This document shows, one piece after another, positions 17,024-23,281 of a DNA stretch of 23,281 nt (the first letter of the stretch is position 1; every line of letters begins with the position of its first letter). This DNA is from Chlorokybus atmophyticus. Taxonomy: Eukaryota > Streptophyta > Chlorokybophyceae > Chlorokybales > Chlorokybaceae. A model generated the notes under the pieces. That model was not told the origin of the DNA and ran no database searches. It worked only from the letters and a program-made list of their open reading frames with translations. The stretch spans positions 1 to 23,281 of the forward strand of contig RHPI01000575.1 in NCBI GenBank assembly GCA_009103225.1. The letters run 5' to 3'. A program made the position numbers and the translations under genes.

Positions 17024-18845
17024 ATGCCTCGTGGTCCATCCGTAAGTGCACCTCGTCGTGGAGGTCGGCGCGTTGTCCACATTGCCCCTAGTGTTCAACC
17101 AGGCAACCGTCGCCAACCAATCGCAGCAAGACCCCGCGCTAACGCCCAGCACATCACAACAACTCAACCTGACACCGCAGTCGCAAGGGCAAGCTGGACT
17201 GCATGCGTTCTTGATGCACTGTGCACGTTGCTTCTTGCTCAACTTCTAACTTGGATGCTTGCTTCTATCATGACTAGCACAGTGACTCACTGCATGCATT
17301 CTGGATACACTGTGCACGTTGTTCTTCTTTTGCAACTGTGAGGGTTGCATCTTTCATGGCTGGCAGCATGACTCATGTGGTTGTGCTTGCAGAGGGTCGA
17401 TTGGAACCCCCAACCCAAACGCATTTGGCCGTGACGAGACAACCTCGGCCATCAGCAACCCTTCCCCAAGCAAGTGGAAGATTGGCAACGAGGTAAGCAC
17501 TGTGCGACACTGTGACACTGTGTGTATGTGTGTAACGGATTGTTCTTCTATGGACAGCATTTGCGAGATGCCGTCGTTGAAATCATAAACGGCCATTGGG
17601 TAGAGAGCCACGTTTATCCCAAGGAGGACACTATTCGTAACGTCATGTGTCAGGTGCTGTGAATGCTTCATGACCGCACTGCACCGTGACACTGACCAAC
17701 CTGCCCGTGACAGGTAGTGGGCTTCGACCATGACGACGAGGCCGATGCGGCCAAGTTCTATGAGGTGTACTGGACTCCCAAGGAGTGCCCCTTCCACTGG
17801 AGTGTCGCCCTGAAGAAAGCTACGCAGGTCCGGTCTGAGAACGTCACCAAGATCAAGCATGTCCTTGAGAAGGAGTACAAGTGGACACTGTTTAACAGCA
17901 ACAAGCGCAAGTGAGTTGGGTCCCTCACCACCATGTCTGCTATGCAACACTGCCTTCTTACTCAGCCTCCATACACACGTACTCATCTCGCCTATTGTAA
18001 CCGATTCAATCAGGCACATCGACGCCCTAATGGACCCCGAGACCCAAAAAGCCCAGATGCGCAACGCGCTCCAAAGTAAGTCGCAAGCACTATTCCAGCC
18101 TGGTGCAGGCTCAACTGGAACTATCTATTTCGTGACTAATGCCTTGTCGGTATGACTGTCGTTGACAAGTCATGGCGGAGATTTGAGGTGACCGACACTG
18201 CAGACCCGGAGCGGAGGAGATACATCCATGAATGGGGCAATCCCATAATCTGGCAAATGATCGTGCAATGCTGGTCTTACGCCGTCACTACACCTGGTCG
18301 CCGGCAGCTGACAGTCAACCACCTCGCATACCTGTTGCTTACGGTGAGCACTCTGAACTCCATCATTAGCAATTCTGGAATGCTGTAGCCCCAAACTACA
18401 GGCTTGCAGACGCGTTGTAGTGAATAGTGGCTTTCGATGCCACTAAGACATGCCTGTAAACTACGCAGGTGGAGCGCATCCTAAAGGGCAAGGAGACCCT
18501 CTCCTAGCTGCCAGCATAGACACACATGAAGAGTACCTCAACGAAATCAACACCATGATCATGTCAATGAAGCGGGAGATGAGGCAATGGTACACGGCCC
18601 TCCAGCCATTCACCCTTGTGAAACGCCGCACTGCATCTTGTGTTGAATACCTGAAAGACCTCAATCGGCGCCGGCCGCAAGAGACAGCAGCTCGTGACCC
18701 GCTCGCTGAGGCAGAAGCGGCATTTGATTGGTTGGCACAACCGTTTGAGGAGGAAGAGCAAGCTCCGGCGTCTCTCCCACAGGCCCCAGCGCGTGGTGCT
18801 TTATTCCGTAATGACGAGACCAGCGATGATGGAGAGAAGCTGTAG
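17024..18845 (+). CDS. Spliced gene of unknown function
   Basis: Product not recognised. Well-supported exons are 17394-17492, 17558-17653, 17714-17910, 18014-18075 and a last exon 18469-18845; introns are GT-AG. These five join in frame: the 18075 exon exits with one base, which the GT at 18469 completes. Peptide features are a Ser/Asn/Pro-rich start, HLRDAVVEIINGHWVESHVYP, FYEVYWTPKECPFHW, a charged helix (ENVTKIKHVLEKEYKW), MSMKREMRQWYTALQ and an acidic tail ending DDGEKL, TAG at 18843. A candidate first exon starts with ATG at 17024 (MPRGPS, followed directly by GTAAGT), but its join is unresolved. The open segment 18170-18343 (RRYIHEWGNPIIWQM) is bounded by AG and GT yet is out of phase on both sides. 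It may be a skipped or alternative exon. Confidence 0.55.
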
Positions 18846-19155
18846 CGCAGTTGGTAGTCCGTTTAGCTGGTAGTGTACATAGCTACAAGGCTCTTGTGAC
18901 TGAGTGTTGTGCATCTTAAACCAGCTCAGTCAATCGTCATTATGCTCATGCACATCAATACTAGCATCCCTATGATATACAACAGAACTGCATTCGAGTC
19001 ACATAATCGAACTACAAGCCTTGGCAAGTGACTGAGAGACACTGTACACATTCCAGGTACATGTACACAGCACAGGCACATAACAATGCTGGAAGTTAGT
19101 GACAGTCGCGTGTAGTCAAGCTATGCAAATACATATGACGACAGTTAGGCATTGG
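18846..19155. other. Gene-free stretch after the spliced gene
   Basis: No supported gene. It should contain the 3' untranslated region of the preceding gene. CAGCTCAGTCAATCG and TGTACA/ACATGTACA words are present. Nothing else is identified. Confidence 0.5.
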
Positions 19156-19174
19156 TCACCTTCAGTTGTTAAAG

Positions 19175-19512
19175 AATGCCTTATTTTGTCGATAATTACC
19201 TAGTTGGTGCTTGTGAATTAGGCTTAGTCGCCTGCGCTGGACTGGTGTATAACCAGCACGTGCCTGCCACATAGGCTGAGTCACCTTAATAAGACTGATG
19301 TGTAACTTACAGGTGCCCGTTGATTAGTTGTAGTCACCTAATAAGGCCTGATGTGTAACTAACAGTTGCCTGTAAATTACACAAAGTCATTTGTTAAGGC
19401 CTGGTGTGTGACTAACAGGTGCCTGTTAATTATGTAAAGTCACCTGTTAAGAATTAATAGGTAACTATCAGGCGCCTGTTAGTTAGGCATAGTCAACTGT
19501 TAAAGACTAAAT
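19175..19512 (+). repeat. Diverged 53-bp tandem repeat (minisatellite)
   Basis: The anchor word TCACC (variants TCGCC, TCATT, TCAAC) occurs at about 19228, 19281, 19334, 19388, 19440 and 19493, a spacing of 52-54 bp. Each unit follows the pattern AGTCACCTGTTAAGGC, then TGATGTGTAACTAACAG, then GTGCCTGTTAATTAG. At least six copies are present, ending near an A-rich tract. Such arrays are common in subtelomeric DNA. Confidence 0.85.
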
Positions 19513-20430
19513 TGTAAAAAAAAGGGCCTTGCAGTAACGAAAGTTACTATTAGGTCCCTGTATCAAGATTACAGGTGGCCTGAGCCACGACAGTCTAAAT
19601 TAGCGTCCTCAGGTGCACGGCCGTTGCCAATATTTAGTCGGCCGGCAGGGAAAAAACATATTGCGATGTATGTACGGTGTGTCTGTGGACGTTTCACATA
19701 TTACTAATGTCTGCATGCTCCAGGTGTCGATAATATGTGCTTGATGAATCTCTTCCTCAAGTTGCCTACCGTTGTTGTTTGTAGACTATGCTTGCATAAC
19801 ATGAATTGGGGTGTGCATTCAAATGCATGTATGCGTGCTGCATGCATATGCAATGGTGGGCGTCGCCGTGGTTATGGCCGTGGCCATATACGTGCGACGC
19901 TAGCAACCTGCCTGCGTGCAATCGCATGCACCGGCCGCCCGGGGGGGNNNGGGGGGGGAGGGGCAATTTCCACACCTGCCCTGGCAATCCTGCGAACTCA
20001 GGACGGTAAGAGCAGAGCAGGGCAGGACGCCAGAGTCACAAAAACAACAAATACAACTTGCCTAGACCTGCCGCCGCCGCCGTCACACCTCTTGGCCTAG
20101 CCTGACCTGGCTGCCTTGCCAACCAAGGGCGATCAGGTCAAGGCAACGGCGCAAAGACAAAACAAACATAGACCACGTAACTCACCGGGTCGTTGCCCCC
20201 ACAGCTGTCGCTCTGCGGGCGTGCCTAAGGCCCGCCGTTGCCGCCGCCGCCCCAAGCTGCTGGCCGCCACCTTCCACCGCTTCTCTGTCCGCCAAAGCAA
20301 TTCTACCGCTGGTCGCCCCTTGCGAGATGGCAGGGGATGTCGCAGCCAGGCATTGTAACGGCTAGGCTAGCTAGGGTAAGATGCCCTATTGTCGGACACC
20401 TTTGAACAACTAGCGGTGCGGCTGATTGGG
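19513..20430. other. Gene-free GC-variable region with assembly gap
   Basis: No supported gene. It contains GGCCGGC words near 19640, a run of about seven G, three N at 19948-19950, then eight G, and short CCGCCGCCGCC arrays near 20070 and 20240. Open frames crossing the N run are not meaningful. Confidence 0.6.
19948..19950. other. Assembly gap (NNN) inside a poly-G tract
   Basis: Three N flanked by G7 and G8. The true length of the G tract or of the missing DNA is unknown. Confidence 0.99.
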
Positions 20431-20710
20431 CGGGATTGGGCCACCCGGCCGGCCGGGAGGCCGGCATAAGGGCACAAAGACACATTACGCGCACTGAGGG
20501 CCATCACACACGCCACCTGAGACTACATACCGAGCAGCCCGCCTGCCTCTCATTAGCTATGCGACGTTTTTTAGCTATCAGCCATTCGATTTGTGTTAAA
20601 CAAATCTCAACCTTCCAAAGCACATTCCCATATCGTGCGATTGCACAAAGTATATGTGAGTGAATAAATAAAAGAATCCATTTATTTTGAGCACAACATG
20701 CACGGTGCAC
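20431..20710 (+). repeat. Diverged direct repeat, left copy
   Basis: Shares an ordered series of words with 21811-22080: a GGCCGGCCGG head, GAGGGCCATCACAC, CCCGCCTGCCTCTCATTAGCTA (20520s-20560s; right copy CCTGCTTCTCATTGGCTA), CTAAAGCACAT/CCAAAGCACATTCC, and an AATAAAT...ATTTATT hairpin at the right end. The two copies flank an AT-rich inverted-repeat region, giving an LTR-like layout without any coding region. Confidence 0.7.
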
Positions 20711-20731
20711 ATATGCGTCATGTGTGCGTTG

Positions 20732-21196
20732 TACAGTCCACCCCCGCTAAAAGACTTTGCTCCAAGAGAATAACCTCGCTTGTAGCATACAATTTTGGAT
20801 CACCAACGATGCTACAGGCAACTGTTAGTGCTTAAGAGAATATGACTAACCGCGAAGAGCATATTATTTTTCATGACATTTTTGCAAATATAAGTGGGCA
20901 TATTCTTATCATTGAGGGAGTAGCGCATGGTGTGTTATCAGGCGTAATGAGTGTGACAGACAAGGCGTGATGGGGACAATGTCACGCGTAATTAACGTAA
21001 TGAGCGTGATGGCATAATACGTGACGTAATGCGCGTGATGTAATGGGTGTGATGGGCGTATTAAACCGCTTTATAGCATACAGATGCTCTTAATGTTCAA
21101 GAGCATATTATGCTCTTTATCGCCAAGAGCATAACCCCGCCACGAGCAAACTATCTTGAAAATAAACAGCATGCTCTTAAAAGGGGTAGATTGTAC
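20732..21196. mobile_element. MITE-like element with CAGTCCACC-type inverted ends
   Basis: The left end is GTACAGTCCACCCCCGCTAA. The right end, read in reverse complement, is GTACAATCTACCCC. The ends lie in TA context. This CAGT...CCGCTATAA style resembles termini of Tc1/mariner-pogo transposons. It has no coding capacity and contains many AAGAGCATA/TATGCTCTT palindromes and a tandem CGTAATG-GCGTGATG block at 20940-21060. Confidence 0.5.
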
Positions 21197-21818
21197 AATA
21201 AATGTTTTAATGTAATTAGGTACGTACCACTATGTACCTTAACTGTACAGTCTACCTCCGCTATAAAAATCACATGTATCTTTCAGCGTTCATTCCATCA
21301 ACGGGGTTATTCTCTTGGCGTTTATAATAATATATACTCTTTTACTTCTTACATAATATATATTTTACTAACAGGGGTTTCGCAAAATAACCGTAAGCCA
21401 CGTTATGTTTTAACGTGGCATAAATTGAATTGATAATTGTCAACACTAAATTAATTATGTACGTAACTATATATGAGTTTTGCAATATGTTTATGCTTAT
21501 AATATAAAAATAACATGCCATTAACGAGGTATTCCCCCGTAACAAGACTGAGCTCACACAAAATTTTAACCCTCCGTTGTAGTCTTATAGCGTACAAAAC
21601 TATTCCACTAATCGATGATGTTTGCCTGTAAAACCATTGTATTCTCATAAACCGAAGTCTTTCAATGGGGGTAGACTATATAGTCTACCCTTTTGTAAGA
21701 GCATACTGTTATCCTCAAAATTCGTATGCTCTTGGCGACTAAGAGCATCATATGCTCTTGAACGTTAAGAGCATATACATGCTATAAGCGCAGATTCATT
21801 ACGCCCATCACGCCTATT
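21048..21818. repeat. Large inverted repeat (about 140-bp arms)
   Basis: Left arm 21048-21196 and right arm about 21681-21818 pair with moderate divergence. Shared order from outside in: GTGATGGGCGTA, CGCTTTATAGCAT (right CGCTTATAGCAT), ATGCTCTTAATGTTCAAGAG, CGCCAAGAGCATA, ATGCTCTTA and GGGTAGA. The enclosed 490 bp hold a second small element whose ends are TACAGTCTACCTCCGCTATAA (21245) and its inverted partner GGGGGTAGACTATA (21667-21680), so one inverted-end element sits inside another. Confidence 0.7.
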
Positions 21819-22080
21819 GGTCGGGCCGGCCGGCCTGTCGGCATTCAACCTACATCACACATCCCGCGCGAGGGCCATCACACGGCACCCGCGACTGCCG
21901 GGCTGCGCGGCAGTATGTGCGACCCGCCTGCTTCTCATTGGCTAGGAGGCGAGAACAAGCGTTACACCGTTAGATCTGCCTAAACACGATCCTGACCGTC
22001 TAAAGCACATCCAATTGTTCAAGCGCATGCCAATAAATGTAAAATATTTTACATTTATTGGCAGCACAGTTCTGCATGTT
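21811..22080 (+). repeat. Diverged direct repeat, right copy
   Basis: Partner of 20431-20710, with the same order of words: a GGCCGGCCGG head, GAGGGCCATCACAC, CCCGCCTGCTTCTCATTGG, TCTAAAGCACATCC and an AATAAATG hairpin. It ends in the palindrome at 22028-22063. Confidence 0.7.
22028..22063. repeat. Perfect 36-bp palindrome
   Basis: The arm TGCCAATAAATGTAAAAT is followed directly by its exact reverse complement, without a loop. Such a structure can extrude as a cruciform or be a terminus-like hairpin. A weaker version stands at the same place in the left direct repeat (about 20663-20688). Confidence 0.95.
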
Positions 22081-23239
22081 GATCATTTCAATGTGTTACA
22101 TCAATAATATTGATAAATATGTTGCAATATGGTGCAATATGGCTAGCAGCCTGCAGTTAAGTGTTACAACTCAATCTACCATAACGTTCAAGCCACGGTA
22201 TGTGCTGCAAAATATAGTGAGTAATGCCAAGCTTACAAACATAAACATAATGCTAACCTGAATTACCTTAACGTTAAGATTCAACCAAACGAAAAATTGC
22301 ATTGTTAGGCCACCATTTGGTCACACATGAATTTGATCAAATGGGATCGCAACGGTGACAACAGCCGTTGCTCAAAAAAGCAGAATAGTGGCCAATCATT
22401 GCACAGATGCATAAAAGATACTGAAAACAATCTCGGCGGCAACTGCTAGCTAACGGCAACCCAAAATCGCTAGCGATTTGGTGCAATTGCAGCACAGTTA
22501 GTGGTCAAAACGGCCGCGTTTTTGGCGGTACGAGGTCGGGGCAGGCCCCATACCCCAAAGACGTGCCGCCACTACTCACCCTCGTTCTAACTAATCCACT
22601 TTACCATGTAACGCTAATTGATTACACGCTATAGTTACTGCGTCATTAAACATGGTCAACAGCCGAATAAGGCCATAGCGGACGGTAGGGTAAGTGTACC
22701 ATAGTTCGGACACCTAATTAAGGACAGGTTTTGTTCTATGACCTCCATGGCTGTTGCTGGTGTGCGACGGTGCGTGGGAAGACGAGGAGTTGACGGGTGT
22801 TATAGACGTGACGGCATATTTTTTGGTGCCGTACAGCCATCACTACACAACCTCAAAGTGGGGAGTATGTGATATCCTGGCAAAACGGCTGTTGTCGTAA
22901 GTTCGGACTGCCCAAAATGGCTGCATTTCACCCTGCTGTGGCGGCCAATCGGTGTTGGGCAGGCTTCAGATTGCGCTGGCGTGCTGTGCTGACATGCTGT
23001 GACCCGTCACGACGCTGTCAACGCCGCCGCCATCGCCACTGGTGCGGGCAGCGTCTACCTTGCTGTTGTATGCCGTCCGAACATAGGCGAGGTTGCGGGT
23101 ATGTGCATGCTGGGCGTTGTTGTCGTGGCCGTGGTGGTGGCCGGTGGCGCCTTTGCGCAAGGGTCGTCGCCTGCTGGTAAGCTTGCAGAGATGCGCTTGG
23201 GTGTGTGTTCTGAACCTGTTTGCCTGCGTGAGAGTGCTG
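22081..23239. other. Gene-free subterminal DNA
   Basis: The first half is AT-rich. Small hairpins include CCATTTG...CAAATGG at 22313-22342. Near 22510-22570 there is a GC-rich patch (CGAGGTCGGGGCAGGCCCC). From 22980 Arg/Cys-rich open frames appear on both strands with no domain character, and I do not call them. No RNA gene was recognised. Confidence 0.5.
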
Positions 23240-23243
23240 CGTG

Positions 23244-23281
<38 letters not shown>
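23240..23281 (+). repeat. (TG)n microsatellite at the window edge
   Basis: About 20 TG units run off the end of the window, so the full length is unknown. Confidence 0.97.

Noticed and set aside
18843-18920. tRNA-like start (TAGCGCAGTTGGTAG resembles an A box)
   Set aside because: No B box (GGTTCGA) and no closing acceptor or T stem follow.
19735-20100. Open frame across the N gap
   Set aside because: It reads through unknown bases and a poly-G tract and has no protein-like composition.
22869-23246. Arg/Cys-rich open frames on both strands near the right edge
   Set aside because: GC-rich low-complexity composition, no domain, and competing frames on both strands.

Overview
The window is a eukaryotic chromosome end. 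It opens with about 14 TTAGGG-type telomere repeats (written CCCTAA on this strand), its genes carry GT-AG introns, and mobile DNA dominates it. The lineage cannot be fixed from sequence alone. The inverted-recombinase DIRS element resembles kangaroo of Volvox, which together with the TTAGGG telomere hints at a chlorophyte alga of the Chlamydomonadales. The Plavaka-like transposase is a type best known from fungi, so another protist or a fungus stays possible.

Layout. 1-83: telomere. 84-4645: a 5'-truncated kangaroo/PAT-like DIRS retrotransposon with reverse transcriptase, RNase H and methyltransferase-like domains on +, a convergent and overlapping tyrosine recombinase on -, and a perfect B1-A2-B2 half of split direct repeats. 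4646-5648: gene-free. 5649-16870: a dense block containing a four-exon orphan gene (-), a multi-exon Plavaka/CACTA-type transposase (+, 7014-10158), a phage-type C5 DNA methyltransferase fused to Cys/His clusters and a Tudor-like domain (-, 10362-12089, with an in-frame TAA), a RING-like protein (-), an OTU-like cysteine protease (-), a Pro-rich gene (-) and a zinc-finger/coiled-coil exon (-). 17024-18845: a spliced orphan gene (+). 18846-23281: gene-poor subterminal DNA with a 53-bp minisatellite, a 3-N assembly gap, a nest of inverted-repeat elements between two diverged direct repeats, a 36-bp perfect palindrome and a terminal (TG)n run.

How the parts may work together (inference). Three intergenic regions of the central block (6.6-6.86, 12.2-12.3 and 16.68-16.84 kb) carry hairpins built from the word GTACCATT/AATGGTAC. 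The two outer ones are mirror images: a zinc-finger gene is preceded by a GGC run about 70 nt upstream of its ATG, with hairpins beyond it. Three proteins of the block share a CxxC...H...C finger. The simplest reading is one large composite transposon of about 10 kb or more that carries a DNA methyltransferase and ubiquitin-type cargo (RING, OTU). No terminal inverted repeats or target duplications were found to prove it.

Splice models were built by hand from reading-frame continuity and GT-AG boundaries. Where phases do not join, the entry says so.
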